Source of the DNA: Natrinema versiforme
GTDB lineage: Archaea > Halobacteriota > Halobacteria > Halobacteriales > Natrialbaceae
Direction of reading: 5' to 3'
Assembly (NCBI RefSeq): GCF_005576615.1
Contig: NZ_CP040330.1
Span: 3,683,117 to 3,747,116 of the forward strand
Length of the DNA stretch: 64,000 bases
Each line of letters begins with the position of its first letter. The first letter of the stretch is position 1. Made by a program: the position numbers and the translations under genes. This document shows positions 1-9,768 of this stretch, one piece after another. The notes beneath the pieces are model-generated. The model made no database searches, had not been told where the DNA came from, and worked only from the letters and a program-made list of their open reading frames with translations.

Positions 1-2215
1 CCGGCGTCGTCCGGGCGTCACAGTCCGGACAGCGGTTCTTGAAGGTCTCGGTGCCACAGGACTCACAGCGTTGGCGGCCGATCTGCAGTTCGACGACGCC
101 GGGGGTATCGGACATCGTCTCGGCGTGTTTGGCGGCGTCGGCGACGTTGCGCTGTGCGCCGCCGGCCTCGCCGATCGGGAACAGCGTGTGGACCGGCGGG
201 CTCAGGTCGCGGCGCTCGGACTTCTCCGGTCGCCCCATTCGGTTGCCGACGCGCGTCGGGGCGCGTTCGCGCACCTGAAACGGCGCGACCTCGTTGACCG
301 CCTCGATGGCGTTGTCGCCCTCGGCCTCGTGGCCCCACGTTCGGGCGCGCTCGGAGAGGTCGGCGTCGGCCCACGTGCGCTCGAGTTCGACGGCGGGCTC
401 GCGGGCCTCGGGCTCGAGTGCCGCGCCGTCGGCGGCGGTGCGTCGCGGTTCGCAGCCGACCGTGCGGACGAACGGCCGCCAGTCGTCGATTTCGATGCGG
501 TCCTCGTCCGGCCGCTGGCGGTGCTCGAGGACGATCCGCTCGAGGGCCTCGCGGACGGGGTCGCTGTACTCGAGGATGAGCGTCGAGTCGCCCTCGAGGT
601 CCCCCTCGATCCGGCCGTCCGCGACGGCCGCGGCCAGCGACCGGAACGCGTCGACGGAGATGTCGTGCCAGAGGGAGGTATACTCGGGGTGGAGCGGCGC
701 GTCGTACTCGGTGGCCCACGCTACGGCTTCCTCGGGGTCGGGGAACTCGAGGTCGATCCGGGGGTCGTCCTCGAGGGCCTGAACGTCCGCGCCCGCGGCG
801 TCGAGGTCCTGTACCCACCACTCGTAGGTGTAGGAGGCGGGTGCGAGCGGGTGGTTGTTCTCGACGAACTCGCCGTAGTTGACGAGGTACTCGCCGAGGT
901 CGAGGATCGCCTCGACGCCGTTTCGAATCTCGAGGGCGTCTTCGGGGTCGTCGATCCGCCGAACGTCGCCGTTGGCGAGTTTGACCGTCGGCCCCTCCAG
1001 CGAGTCGACGGGGACGACGCCGGCGGCCTTCCCGGGGCGTTCGGTCTTGATCTGCGTGCCCGTCGCGAGGAAGTCGTCGACCAGATGCATCGCGGCGGGG
1101 TGGACGCCCGCAGTCGCGAAGCCGTGGTTTCGCGCTCGGCCGTAGCGGAGCCGAAAACCGCCCCTCGCGCAGGGGTGAGAGAAGACGGGGCGGCCGGCGA
1201 TCAGGTCCCGGAGGAACTTCTCGGAGGTTTCGACGCGGGGCGGGCCGTCGGGTTCGTCCGCGTCGCCGTCGGCATCGTCCTCCGCAACTTCGTCTTCGTC
1301 GCTCTCCGCAGCCTCCTCGTCCGTGTCGTCGGCGTCGGCATCATCGGTGTCGTCCGCGGCGTCGTCCTCGTCGTCGTAGTAGTTGCCGTCGATGAGGTCC
1401 TGCAGCCACGGCCAGTCGACCTCGTCTAAGTTGCGGGTGTAGCGCTGGATCTTCGGTGCTTTCAGCGCGATCCCCTCGCCGAGGACGAGACACATCCCGC
1501 CGCGGGCGCTGTTGGTGTCGACCCGCTCGAGGTCACGGAAGCCCGAAACCTCCTCGTCGCCGGTGGCCTCCCCGTCGAGCATGATCGGGAGGTGTTTGGC
1601 GATGAACTTGGCCTCCTTGGCCTTGGGACAGTACTGGAGCCCCGTTTCCTTGTCGTAGAGGGCGATCTCCTCGGCGTAGCGTTCGACCTCCTCTTGGCGG
1701 ATGTTGTACTGTTCGATGCCGACCAGCGCGCGCGTGTAGTCGGCCACGAGCACCGAGAGGGCCTGTGCGGTCCCGCCGGCCGAGCGGATCGGGCCGGCGT
1801 AGTAGACGTTGACGAACTCCGTCCCGTCGTCGTTCTCGAGGATTTCGACCCTGTCGATCCCCTCGATGGGCGCTGCGACGACGCCCTCGGTCAGGAGCGC
1901 GACCGCAGTGCGGACCGCACCCTCGACCTTGCCCGCTTTCGTCTCGTAGTCGCCGACGCGCCCCTCGGCGAAGTCCTCCGCGAGTTCGAGGGCGGCCTCC
2001 TCGCGGCTCATCTGCCCCTCGAGTTCGCGGACTCGCTCGGCGACGCCCTCGATCCCGAGGATGTTCTCGACGCGGTCGGCCATGTCCTTGGCGACCGGGA
2101 TCTCGACCTCGGGTTTCGGATCGCCGCCCCGTTCTTTGGCTCGCTCGGCGACGTCTAAGGCCTCGTCGAGCTGGTCCTCGAGCCCCTCGAAGTACCGTTC
2201 GTCTTCCGGCCGCAT
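1..2215 (-). CDS. polD2: DNA polymerase D large subunit DP2 (partial, C-terminus beyond window)
   Basis: Catalytic large subunit of the archaeal replicative polymerase PolD; it pairs with the small exonuclease subunit DP1. About 738 N-terminal codons are visible on the minus strand, starting at the ATG at 2215-2213, and the frame stays open to the window edge, so the catalytic C-terminal part is missing here. Recognisable DP2 blocks are the motif YYAGPIRSAGGTAQALSV near residue 140, the LQYCPKAKEAK stretch near 200 and the SARGGMCLVLGEG stretch near 240. Residues about 277-317 form an Asp/Glu-rich linker, a common halophilic insertion, and a zinc motif CESC...CPDC lies near residues 723-736. 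No intein interrupts the visible part. The start is one base after the stop of the PPC-domain gene, so the two are probably co-transcribed. Identity rests on recognised family blocks and is confident. Confidence 0.95.
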   Translation of the reverse strand, partial: MRPEDERYFEGLEDQLDEALDVAERAKERGGDPKPEVEIPVAKDMADRVENILGIEGVAERVRELEGQMSREEAALELAEDFAEGRVGDYETKAGKVEGAVRTAVALLTEGVVAAPIEGIDRVEILENDDGTEFVNVYYAGPIRSAGGTAQALSVLVADYTRALVGIEQYNIRQEEVERYAEEIALYDKETGLQYCPKAKEAKFIAKHLPIMLDGEATGDEEVSGFRDLERVDTNSARGGMCLVLGEGIALKAPKIQRYTRNLDEVDWPWLQDLIDGNYYDDEDDAADDTDDADADDTDEEAAESDEDEVAEDDADGDADEPDGPPRVETSEKFLRDLIAGRPVFSHPCARGGFRLRYGRARNHGFATAGVHPAAMHLVDDFLATGTQIKTERPGKAAGVVPVDSLEGPTVKLANGDVRRIDDPEDALEIRNGVEAILDLGEYLVNYGEFVENNHPLAPASYTYEWWVQDLDAAGADVQALEDDPRIDLEFPDPEEAVAWATEYDAPLHPEYTSLWHDISVDAFRSLAAAVADGRIEGDLEGDSTLILEYSDPVREALERIVLEHRQRPDEDRIEIDDWRPFVRTVGCEPRRTAADGAALEPEAREPAVELERTWADADLSERARTWGHEAEGDNAIEAVNEVAPFQVRERAPTRVGNRMGRPEKSERRDLSPPVHTLFPIGEAGGAQRNVADAAKHAETMSDTPGVVELQIGRQRCESCGTETFKNRCPDCDARTTP

Positions 2216-2216
2216 A

Positions 2217-2642
2217 TCAGAGCCAGAGGTCCAGTTCGGTGGTCTCGTCGTACTCGCGCTCGAGGGGCTCCTCGAAGACGCGCATGTGGACCTCGCCGGC
2301 CCAGACGGTGGCCTCGTTCAGGTGGCCGGCGTAGGCGGTTCCCTCGTCGTCCGAGAGGACCGCGTGCGTGTGGGCGAAGCGCTCGTCGTCGAGCCGCGAG
2401 ACGTTCCCGACGCAACTCGCGACCTCGAGCGGCTCGTCGAACTCGATCGGGTAGTACTCGCACTCCTCTTGATCGTAGAACCAGAGTTCGGCGTCTTGGA
2501 CCGCGCCGAGCGCGGTAAACCAGGCGGCGTCGGCCTCGACCTCGTCCGCGAGCGACTCGATCTCGGCCCGCCAGTCGGCACCGTGCTCGAGGGTGGCGAC
2601 GTACTCCTCGGTGGTTTCGACGGCTCGGTAGTTCATACGCAT
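2217..2642 (-). CDS. PPC-domain (DUF296) DNA-binding-like protein
   Basis: A 141-residue acidic protein matching the plant/prokaryote conserved PPC (DUF296) fold: an N-terminal strand set, WFTALGAVQDAELWFYD near residues 41-57, then the hallmark H-x-H segment FAHTHAVLSDD near 88-98 and GHLNEATVWAGEVHMRVFE near 106-124. PPC proteins form trimers; archaeal members are called DNA-binding by analogy with AT-hook plant relatives, but no AT hook is present and the function is unknown. The ATG at 2642 and the one two codons downstream (2636) are both possible. The stop lies one base before the polD2 start, so this is the first gene of a two-gene operon. A T-run at about 2664-2672 on the coding strand sits at leaderless TATA distance. 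Confidence 0.85.
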   Translation of the reverse strand: MRMNYRAVETTEEYVATLEHGADWRAEIESLADEVEADAAWFTALGAVQDAELWFYDQEECEYYPIEFDEPLEVASCVGNVSRLDDERFAHTHAVLSDDEGTAYAGHLNEATVWAGEVHMRVFEEPLEREYDETTELDLWL

Positions 2643-3012
2643 CTACTGTGACGGCCGGCAGAAAAAGCCCACCGGTCGCGCCGCGGCCGAGTGCAGCGCG
2701 GTCGATCGCGGCAGTGTCGGGTTGCCCGCCGTTGCGAGCGACTGCGCGCGACGCGAGTTCGGGGCAGGTGCCCGGAGAGGCGGCCTCGATCTCACGCACA
2801 ATAGTCACTAGTACAACTAGTAGCCAGTTATATAATCGACCGGCGGTCGCTCGGCCGCGAGAGAAATCGGCTAATATGTACAGTATGACGCATTAGTGTA
2901 CAGAAATCGATCTCACACGAGAGAGTACGAATTCATTATCGAGCAGTAAAAAGCGATTTGCACGTTTTACCCTGTTGATACCAAAATAGGTGGGATGCTA
3001 CCACACATCAGG
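2643..3012. other. Intergenic divergent regulatory region, no gene seen
   Basis: Unusually AT-rich for this genome between about 2805 and 2995. It holds ACTAGT twice (2805-2825 area), a TTATATAA stretch near 2828-2836, two TGTACAG copies and several A/T tracts. It separates the divergent PPC/polD2 operon from the peptide-type ABC operon. The sequence CCAAAATAGG at about 2981-2990 sits roughly 25 bases before the chosen lipoprotein start at 3013, consistent with a TATA element and a leaderless or short-leader mRNA. Confidence 0.6.
2877..2903. promoter_or_regulatory. Direct repeat TGTACAG x2, candidate operator
   Basis: TGTACAG occurs at 2877-2883 and again at 2897-2903, exactly 20 bp apart (two helical turns). 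Each copy contains the palindromic core TGTACA. The spacing would place two bound proteins on one DNA face upstream of the ABC importer operon. The regulator is unknown; operator function is inference. Confidence 0.4.
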
Positions 3013-4593
3013 ATGGTGTCCAATCAGTCAACGACGCGGCGGCGACTCCTCGCTTCGGGGGCCGCCGTCTCCGCGGCAGTGGTCGCAGGGTGTATCGGTG
3101 GGGGCGGCAGCGGCGACGGCGAAGCGTTCCACTTCACGCAAGAGCAGTCGCGCGAGGAGCAGTTCGACCCCGTCATCTCGAACGACGCCTACAGCTTTCA
3201 GGTGATACAGCTCGTCTTCGACGGGCTCTACGAGTTCGACGAGGGCCTCGAGCTCCAGCCGAATCTCGCGACGGGCGAGCCGACCGTCGAGCGCGACGGC
3301 ACCCGGTACATCTTCGAGATCGAAGAAGCCGCGGAGTTCCACAACGGCGACGACGTGACCGCCACCGACGTGGCACACTCGTTTACCGCGCCCGTCGAGG
3401 AGGAGACCGAAAACGCCGCCGAGTACGACATGATCGAGAGCACCGAGGTCGTCGACGACTATCAGCTGCAAGTCGACCTCGGCGAGGATCCGTACGGCCC
3501 GTTCGAACTCCAGACGATGGGCGTGACCGTGGTCCCCGAATCGGTCCGGACCGACGACCGCGACGCGTTCAACACGGACCCCGTGGGGTCGGGGCCGTTC
3601 ACCTTCGCCGAACTGCAGGAAAACGAGTACGTCGAGATCGAGCGGTGGGACGACTACTGGGGCGACCTGGACCCGAACCTCGAGCGGGTCCGCTTCGAGG
3701 CCCACGACGACGAGGCCGGCCGCGTCTCCGACATCCGCTCGGAGAACACCGACGCCATCGCGGGCATTCCAAACGACGACTGGGACGTCCTCGAGGGCGA
3801 GGACGGCGTGACCCTCCACTCGGCGGAGAGCCCGACGTTCATGTACATGGCGTTTAACTGCAACGAAGGGCCGACGACCAACACTGACGTGCGGCGGGGG
3901 ATCGCCCACTCGTTCTCGATGCAGGACTTCATCGAGTCCAACGGCGCGAACGTGACCTCGCCGATGTACAGCCCGATCCCGCCGGTCGTCAACGAGGTCT
4001 GGGGCTTCCCCGCGGACGAGTATCAGGACCTCCTCCCCGACTACGATCCCGACCAGGCCCAGTCGCTGCTCGAGGAACACGCGCCCGACGGCTTCGAGCC
4101 GACGATCATCACCCCGGAGGGGATCCGGGCGCAACTCGCCGAGCGGATCGCCACTCGGCTGGACGAGATCGGCTACGGGGCGGACGTCCAAGTGCTCGAC
4201 TTCGCGACGCTGGTCGACACGTACACGACCGGCAGCGCGGACGACTACCAGATGTACCTGCTGGGCTGGACCGGCGGCCCGGACCCCGATTTCTACCTCT
4301 ATTCGCTCTTCCACGAGAGCCAAGCAGAGGTCAATCAGGGCCACTTCTACGAGGGCAGCGACGGCTTCCACGACGACATCGCGCAGGCGCGTAACTCGGC
4401 CGATCAGGACGAACGATACGACCTCTACGAACCCGTCATCCGGGAGATCGTCGAGGAACTGCCGGCGCTTCCGGCGTTCACGCAGGACAACACGATGGCG
4501 TCCCGTGACTACGTCCAGGACCTCCAAGCGCACCCGGAGGTCACGCGAAACCCGGACCTCATCGCCGATCACGCGAACGTGTCGATGGAGTGA
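3013..4593 (+). CDS. Peptide/opine-type ABC transporter substrate-binding lipoprotein (SBP family 5)
   Basis: Extracytoplasmic solute receptor of a Dpp/Opp-type importer, 526 residues with the start chosen here. The ATG at 3013 is preferred over the upstream in-frame ATG at 2995 because it gives a compact Tat signal: arginines at residues 9-11, a hydrophobic stretch, then lipobox VAGC with lipidated Cys27, as usual for haloarchaeal lipoproteins. The rest has the SBP_bac_5 layout: ATGEPTVERDGTRYIFEI near the N-domain, FNTDPVGSGPFTFAEL in the middle, and the C-terminal LLGWTGGPDPDFYLYSLFH motif that contacts ligand in DppA-like proteins. It is the first gene of a five-gene operon with two permeases and two ATPases. 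The substrate (dipeptide, oligopeptide or other) cannot be read from sequence. Confidence 0.92.
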   Translation: MVSNQSTTRRRLLASGAAVSAAVVAGCIGGGGSGDGEAFHFTQEQSREEQFDPVISNDAYSFQVIQLVFDGLYEFDEGLELQPNLATGEPTVERDGTRYIFEIEEAAEFHNGDDVTATDVAHSFTAPVEEETENAAEYDMIESTEVVDDYQLQVDLGEDPYGPFELQTMGVTVVPESVRTDDRDAFNTDPVGSGPFTFAELQENEYVEIERWDDYWGDLDPNLERVRFEAHDDEAGRVSDIRSENTDAIAGIPNDDWDVLEGEDGVTLHSAESPTFMYMAFNCNEGPTTNTDVRRGIAHSFSMQDFIESNGANVTSPMYSPIPPVVNEVWGFPADEYQDLLPDYDPDQAQSLLEEHAPDGFEPTIITPEGIRAQLAERIATRLDEIGYGADVQVLDFATLVDTYTTGSADDYQMYLLGWTGGPDPDFYLYSLFHESQAEVNQGHFYEGSDGFHDDIAQARNSADQDERYDLYEPVIREIVEELPALPAFTQDNTMASRDYVQDLQAHPEVTRNPDLIADHANVSME

Positions 4594-4698
4594 GCACACC
4601 GACCGTTGGGTCGAGTTCGGCGGTCGGCGAATCGATCCGACGGACGGTCCGAAGTGGTCCGAGCGTAGCGACGAGACGACAACCCGACTCGCGAACCG

Positions 4699-5700
4699 AT
4701 GAAACTACTCAAGTACACGATATACAGGCTCCTGCAGGCGATCCCCGTCCTGATCGGGATCTCCGTCATCACGTTCCTGCTGGCGAATCTGGGGCCGGGC
4801 GACCCGGTCAGTCTGATGTTGCAGGGACAGGAACACAGCGAGGAACTGGTCCGGACGATCGAGCGGCGGTACGGCCTCGACAGGCCGCTCCACGAGCGGT
4901 ACCTGACCTACATGGGTGGCCTGCTTCAGGGCGATTTCGGACAGAGCATCCACCACCAGCGACCGGTCGCCGACCTGATGGTGAACCGGATCGGGCCGAC
5001 GCTCCTGTTGGTCCTGTCAGCCTACGCGTTCGCGCTGGCGACGGCGATCCCGCTCGGGATCATCGCCGCCAACCGGCGGAACGAGCCGACCGATCACGTC
5101 TCGCGGATCGCCGCGCTCGTCGGCGTCAGCACCCCGTCGTTCTGGATCGGCATCGTCCTGATCCTGATCTTCGCGGTCACACTCGGCTGGCTCCCCTCGA
5201 GCGGGCTCATCTACCCGTGGCGGCCGCCGGGTTCCTACCGGGGGATCGACGGTCACCTCGAGCTCTACTACGAGTCGGCCAGACACCTCCTGTTGCCGAT
5301 GATCGCGCTGGGGACCTTACAGATGGCGACGATCATGCGCGTCGAGCGCACCCAGATGATCGAGTCGCTGCAGGGCGAGTACGTCAAGTTGGCTCGCGCC
5401 TACGGCGTACCGGAGCGGACGATCCTGCGAAAGCACGCCTTCAACGTCGCCCAGCTCCCGATCATCACCATCGTCGGACTGAACCTGTCGACGGCGATCG
5501 GCGGCGCGGTGCTGGTCGAGACGGTGTTCAACATCAACGGGATGGGCCGGCTGTTCGTCAACGCGATCTCGACGAACGACTACCAGCTCGTGATGGGGAT
5601 CACGATGATGCTCGGGTTCCTGTTCGTGATCGGCGTCATCATCACCGACATCTCCTACGCGTACGTCGACCCGCGAGTCACCTACGGTGAGCGAGAGTAA
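4699..5700 (+). CDS. ABC transporter permease, DppB/OppB-like
   Basis: First membrane subunit of the peptide-type importer, 333 residues. It begins with the typical DppB helix (KYTIYRLLQAIPVLIGISVI), followed by LGPGDPVSL, a conserved element just after TM1. The EAA coupling loop that contacts the ATPases is YVKLARAYGVPERTILRKH near residues 227-245. Five to six membrane segments are apparent. It lies 105 bp after the receptor gene and its stop TAA is two bases before the ATG of the second permease, so it is clearly part of one operon. Confidence 0.92.
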   Translation: MKLLKYTIYRLLQAIPVLIGISVITFLLANLGPGDPVSLMLQGQEHSEELVRTIERRYGLDRPLHERYLTYMGGLLQGDFGQSIHHQRPVADLMVNRIGPTLLLVLSAYAFALATAIPLGIIAANRRNEPTDHVSRIAALVGVSTPSFWIGIVLILIFAVTLGWLPSSGLIYPWRPPGSYRGIDGHLELYYESARHLLLPMIALGTLQMATIMRVERTQMIESLQGEYVKLARAYGVPERTILRKHAFNVAQLPIITIVGLNLSTAIGGAVLVETVFNINGMGRLFVNAISTNDYQLVMGITMMLGFLFVIGVIITDISYAYVDPRVTYGERE

Positions 5701-5702
5701 CC

Positions 5703-6737
5703 ATGGCAGTCAGTGAATCACAGTTCGAGAGCGGCCGAGAACCGGCGTCCGAGGACGAGGAGGAAGTGGAGGCCCGCGTCGGCTGGCGCTACACCGTCGC
5801 GCGGATCAAACGGGACACGACGGCCCGCTGGGGGCTGTACGTCGTGACGCTCGTGCTGTTCGTCGCGATCTACGCCGTTGTGGACAGCAACCTCTCCCTG
5901 CTCACGTTCGGGCTCCTGTCGGACTTCACGTTCGCGCGACTGCTGCCGATCTTCGATCACCCGACCCACATCCCGCCGCCGGGCGAGGGGACACAGCACA
6001 TGCCGCCGTACTTCCCGCTCGCCGAGCAGGCGTGGAACCCGCTGCCCGCGGGCGGCACGCTCGAGCATCCCCTCGGTACGGACCACACCGGACGAGACTA
6101 CTTCACGCGGATCGTCTACGGCACGCAGGTGTCGGTGTTCGTCGGGCTCGTCTCGACGTTCATCGGGCTCGCCGGCGGGACGGTCATCGGTGCCGTCGCC
6201 GGCTACTACGGCGGGCGAGCCGACGACATCCTGATGCGAGCCGTCGAGACGGTCTACTCGATCCCGCCGCTGATCCTCATCATCGTCTTCACCGTCTTCG
6301 TCGGCGGGGCGAACATCTGGTACGCCGTACTCGGCGTCGGGATCACGTTCGTGCCGGTCTTCGCCCGCATCATCCGGAGCCGGGTCCTGAGCATCCGCGA
6401 GATGGACTACATCGAGGCGGCGCGGGCGGCCGGCGTGAAGGACCGACACATCATCATGCGCCACGTCGTGCCGAACAGCTTCGCGCCGGTGCTGGTGTAC
6501 GCGACGCTCCAGATCGGCGTGACGATCCTCATCGTCGCCGGGCTCTCCTTTTTGGGCTACGGCGCACAGCCGCCGACCCCCGACTGGGGCCAGATGCTCA
6601 ACATCGCACACGGCTACATGCACTCGAACGTCTGGCTCTCGATCTGGCCGGGTATCGCGATCATGATCACCATCATGGGCTTCAACCTGTTCGGCGACGG
6701 CCTGCAGGACGCCCTCGACCCGCGAATCGACGACTAA
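5703..6737 (+). CDS. ABC transporter permease, DppC/OppC-like
   Basis: Second membrane subunit of the importer, 344 residues. It has an acidic cytosolic N-terminus (about 25 residues), one membrane helix, a long extracytoplasmic segment (about residues 60-130, with many Pro and aromatic residues) ending in HPLGTDHTGRDYFTRIVYG, the signature of the DppC group. Then come the transport helices and the EAA loop MDYIEAARAAGVKDRHIIM near residues 235-253. The extended extracytoplasmic segment is longer than in most bacterial DppC proteins but common in haloarchaea. It follows DppB by two bases and is followed after two bases by the first ATPase. Confidence 0.92.
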   Translation: MAVSESQFESGREPASEDEEEVEARVGWRYTVARIKRDTTARWGLYVVTLVLFVAIYAVVDSNLSLLTFGLLSDFTFARLLPIFDHPTHIPPPGEGTQHMPPYFPLAEQAWNPLPAGGTLEHPLGTDHTGRDYFTRIVYGTQVSVFVGLVSTFIGLAGGTVIGAVAGYYGGRADDILMRAVETVYSIPPLILIIVFTVFVGGANIWYAVLGVGITFVPVFARIIRSRVLSIREMDYIEAARAAGVKDRHIIMRHVVPNSFAPVLVYATLQIGVTILIVAGLSFLGYGAQPPTPDWGQMLNIAHGYMHSNVWLSIWPGIAIMITIMGFNLFGDGLQDALDPRIDD

Positions 6738-6739
6738 CA

Positions 6740-7921
6740 ATGAGTTCCGAACCACTACTCCGCGTCGAGAACCTCAAGACCCAGTTCTTCACCGAAGCCG
6801 GTACAGTACGCGCAGTCGACGGCATCTCCTTCGAGGTCCGCGAGGGCGAAATCGTCGGCCTCGTCGGCGAGAGCGGGGCCGGCAAATCGGTCGCCTCGAT
6901 GAGCCTGCTTCGTCTCGTCGAGAACCCCGGCGAGATCGTCGCCGGCGAGATCACCTACCGGGGCGAGACCCTCTTCGGCCTCGAGGAGGGGCCGGACGGC
7001 GAACTCCGGGAACGAGACGACATGCTCTCGAACGAGGAGATACGGACCCGAATCCGGGGCAACGAGATCGCGGTAATCTTTCAGGACCCGATGGAGTCGC
7101 TCAACCCGGTCTTCACCGTCGGCGGCCAACTGCGGGAGTTCATCGAACTCAACCGCGGACTGGCCGAAGACGAGGCCAAAGCGGAGGCGATCGACATGCT
7201 CCGGGAGGTCGGCATCCCCGACCCCGAGGAGCGCTACGAGGAGTACCCACACCAGTTCTCCGGCGGGATGCGCCAGCGCGTGCTCATCGCGATGGCGCTG
7301 GCCTGCGAGCCCAGCCTCATCATCGCCGACGAGCCGACGACGGCCCTCGATGTCACCGTCGAGGGCCAGATCCTCGATCTGGTCGACGACCTCCAAGCGA
7401 AGTACGGGACGAGCTTCATCTGGGTCACCCACGATCTGGGCGTCGTCGCCGAGATCTGCGACCGGGTGAACGTGATGTATCTCGGCGAGATCGTCGAGCA
7501 AGCGCCGGTGGACGAACTGTTCTACGACACCAAACACCCCTACACGGACGCCCTGCTGGACTCGATCCCTCGCCCCGATCGGACCGTCACGGAACTCGAG
7601 GCGATCGAGGGGGTCATGCCCGAAGCAATCAACCCGCCGTCGGGCTGTCGGTTCCATCCGCGCTGTCCCGACGCGCGGGAGGTATGCAAGCGGGTCCACC
7701 CGGAAGCGAAGGTGGTCGACGACGCCGGCGGTGAACCCCACCGCGCGGCCTGCGTGCAACACGACGCCTTCGACGTGGGTTACGACGAGAGCCCGCCGCT
7801 CGAGGGGGCCGACGGCGGCGAGTCGACCGTGAGAGACGAGGGGAGCGGCGACTCGGGCGCGGACTCGGAACTCGCGGCCAACCCGACCGGCGACGACAGC
7901 GGGGGTGGGAGCCGTGAGTAG
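6740..7921 (+). CDS. ABC transporter ATP-binding protein, DppD/OppD-like
   Basis: First ATPase of the importer, 393 residues from the ATG at 6740. Walker A GESGAGKS is at residues 43-50, the ABC signature is SGGMRQR, Walker B is LIIADEPT, and the switch histidine lies in WVTHDLG. After the nucleotide-binding domain comes the oligopeptide-transporter C-terminal cysteine motif ([15 protein letters not shown]), which binds an iron-sulfur cluster in some DppD homologues. The last ~60 residues are an acidic low-complexity tail. Its 3' end overlaps the start of the next ATPase gene by about 8 bp, indicating translational coupling. Confidence 0.93.
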   Translation: MSSEPLLRVENLKTQFFTEAGTVRAVDGISFEVREGEIVGLVGESGAGKSVASMSLLRLVENPGEIVAGEITYRGETLFGLEEGPDGELRERDDMLSNEEIRTRIRGNEIAVIFQDPMESLNPVFTVGGQLREFIELNRGLAEDEAKAEAIDMLREVGIPDPEERYEEYPHQFSGGMRQRVLIAMALACEPSLIIADEPTTALDVTVEGQILDLVDDLQAKYGTSFIWVTHDLGVVAEICDRVNVMYLGEIVEQAPVDELFYDTKHPYTDALLDSIPRPDRTVTELEAIEGVMPEAINPPSGCRFHPRCPDAREVCKRVHPEAKVVDDAGGEPHRAACVQHDAFDVGYDESPPLEGADGGESTVRDEGSGDSGADSELAANPTGDDSGGGSRE

Positions 7922-9248
7922 CGGCATTCGGTTGGACGAGGAGCGCAGGTACGACCGGGAGGGGCCGCTGCTCGAACTCGAGGGCGTCACGAAGTACTTC
8001 TCGCAGGAGTCGGGACTGCTCGCGGGCCTGCAGTTCGATCCGGATACGTTCCCGCCGATCAGCGTCGATCGGGAACACGTCAAGGCGGTCGACGACGTCT
8101 CCCTCGAGGTGCGGCCCGGCGAGACGCTCGGGCTCGTCGGCGAGTCCGGCTGCGGGAAGAGCACGCTCGGGCGGACGATCCTGCGCCTGCTCGAGCCCAC
8201 CGAGGGGGACATCTACTTCAAGGGGGAGAATCTGGCGGACCTGAGCGGCGAGGAACTCCGGCGGACCCGCTCGGACATGCAGATGATCTTTCAGGACCCC
8301 CAGTCCTCGCTCGATCCGCGGATGAAGGTCGGCCAGATCATTGAGGAGCCGATGCGGGCCCACGGGCTGCTCGACGACGAGGGCCGGGAGGCCCGGGCGA
8401 AGGACCTCCTCGAGAAGGTCGGGCTCGATCCGCGCCACTACAACCGCCATCCACACGCCTTCTCCGGCGGGCAGCGCCAGCGGATCAACCTCGCGCGGGC
8501 GCTGTCGGTCGACCCCGATTTCGTCGTCTGTGACGAGCCCGTCTCCGCGCTGGACGTCTCCATTCAGGCGCAGGTGCTGAACACGATGGACGAACTCCAA
8601 GACGAGTTCGGGCTGACCTACCTCTTCATCGCCCACGACCTCTCCGTGATCCGCCACATCTCCGACCGCGTGGCGGTGATGTACCTCGGTCACATCGTCG
8701 AGCTCGCCGAGAAAGAAGAGCTGTTCGAGAACCCACAACATCCCTACACTCGCGCCCTGCTCGAGTCGATCCCCGTCCCCGACCCGCGGGAGAACGGCGC
8801 GCGCGGCGTGCTCGAGGGCGAGGTACCGAGCCCGGTCGATCCGCCCTCGGGGTGTCGGTTCCGGACGCGGTGTCCGCGACTGATCGCCCCCGACGCGTAC
8901 GACTGGGGCGAGGGGAAATGGGCGCAGACGCGAGCGTTCATGCGAGCGGTCAAGCGGCGGTCGTTCGAGTCGATGTCGGCCGCCCGGATCGAGGCCGAGT
9001 TCTTCGACGGAGTTCTGCCGCGGGGCGAGGCGGGATCGATCGTCGAGGAGGCGATCGACCTCGTCGCGACCGACGGCGGGGCCGGTCGCGAGGCCGACGA
9101 CGACTCCGACCGCTGGGAAGCGGCGACCGACCTCCTGCTCGACTCTTTCGCCGAGGAAAGCATCTGTGCGCGCGAGCGACCGGCCTACGAACTCGAGTCC
9201 GATCGCGGCGACGGGACCCATTTCGCGGCCTGTCACCTCCACCGGTGA
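7914..9248 (+). CDS. ABC transporter ATP-binding protein, DppF/OppF-like, with extended C-terminal cysteine domain
   Basis: Second ATPase of the importer, 444 residues from the GTG at 7914; an in-frame GTG at 7905 would add three residues. Walker A GESGCGKS, signature SGGQRQR, Walker [13 protein letters not shown] and switch H in FIAHDLS are all intact. Typical DppF proteins are about 320-340 residues. The excess lies in the C-terminal oligopeptide motif: after [12 protein letters not shown], about 95 extra residues ([20 protein letters not shown] onward) separate the first cysteines from the last ones ([13 protein letters not shown] ... FAACHLHR). The same late position as in DppD suggests an insertion inside the cysteine motif, which I have the impression is recurrent in haloarchaeal DppF. 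Last gene of the operon. Confidence 0.92.
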   Translation: MSSGIRLDEERRYDREGPLLELEGVTKYFSQESGLLAGLQFDPDTFPPISVDREHVKAVDDVSLEVRPGETLGLVGESGCGKSTLGRTILRLLEPTEGDIYFKGENLADLSGEELRRTRSDMQMIFQDPQSSLDPRMKVGQIIEEPMRAHGLLDDEGREARAKDLLEKVGLDPRHYNRHPHAFSGGQRQRINLARALSVDPDFVVCDEPVSALDVSIQAQVLNTMDELQDEFGLTYLFIAHDLSVIRHISDRVAVMYLGHIVELAEKEELFENPQHPYTRALLESIPVPDPRENGARGVLEGEVPSPVDPPSGCRFRTRCPRLIAPDAYDWGEGKWAQTRAFMRAVKRRSFESMSAARIEAEFFDGVLPRGEAGSIVEEAIDLVATDGGAGREADDDSDRWEAATDLLLDSFAEESICARERPAYELESDRGDGTHFAACHLHR

Positions 9249-9441
9249 GAGCCGGCGAGCGCCGCGGAGAGACCGATTTCACCTCGAGGAACTGAACACG
9301 TTTCTGGCGGTGTTCGACCGAGAGATCGCATCACACAACGAGATCGTGAGAGTCGTTCGCTAATGGTCCGATCGGCGATTATCCAACACGGATTATCATC
9401 GCAAAAAGGCTTACAAGGCTGCCGCAACTATTAACTCGTGT

Positions 9442-9597
9442 ATGAGTAAGATACTCGCCGTTCTGGCAGCACACACGAAATTCGGCGCGAAGGTACAGCG
9501 AACGATCGAACACTCGCCGTCGTTCTCGGGCGTTCAGACGAGCGATGACGGCCGCCCCGCGACGCAGGTCTCTCCCGGCGGGTTCCTGACCGGATAA
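9442..9597 (+). CDS. Small hypothetical protein, 51 aa
   Basis: A short ORF (begins MSKILAVLAAHTKFG, ends SPGGFLTG). It is supported mainly by promoter context: TTACAA at 9411-9416 lies about 27-30 bases before the ATG at 9442, the distance expected for a leaderless haloarchaeal mRNA, and no other gene starts here. The N-terminus is mildly hydrophobic and the rest polar. No family recognised. It could be a spurious ORF; confidence is low. Confidence 0.35.
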   Translation: MSKILAVLAAHTKFGAKVQRTIEHSPSFSGVQTSDDGRPATQVSPGGFLTG

Positions 9598-9768
9598 GCC
9601 GGCGCGGAGCCACCCAGACCGTATCGACCGGATGCCACCGGTTGCCCCCGTCGAAATCGGGGCTCGAAATCACACGGCGAGTTGCGGACGCCACGCAGCG
9701 GTTGTCCGGGGATGGTCCGCCCCCGCTTCCGACCGAGATCCGTTCTTCCGTACACCACGTTCGACCCG

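Noticed and set aside
71..1429. Long plus-strand frame opposite polD2
   Set aside because: It is antisense to a well-supported PolD large-subunit gene and has no family motifs; GC-rich genomes produce such frames.
1..2215. Intein in polD2
   Set aside because: The visible 738 codons are continuous family sequence; any intein would have to lie beyond the left edge.
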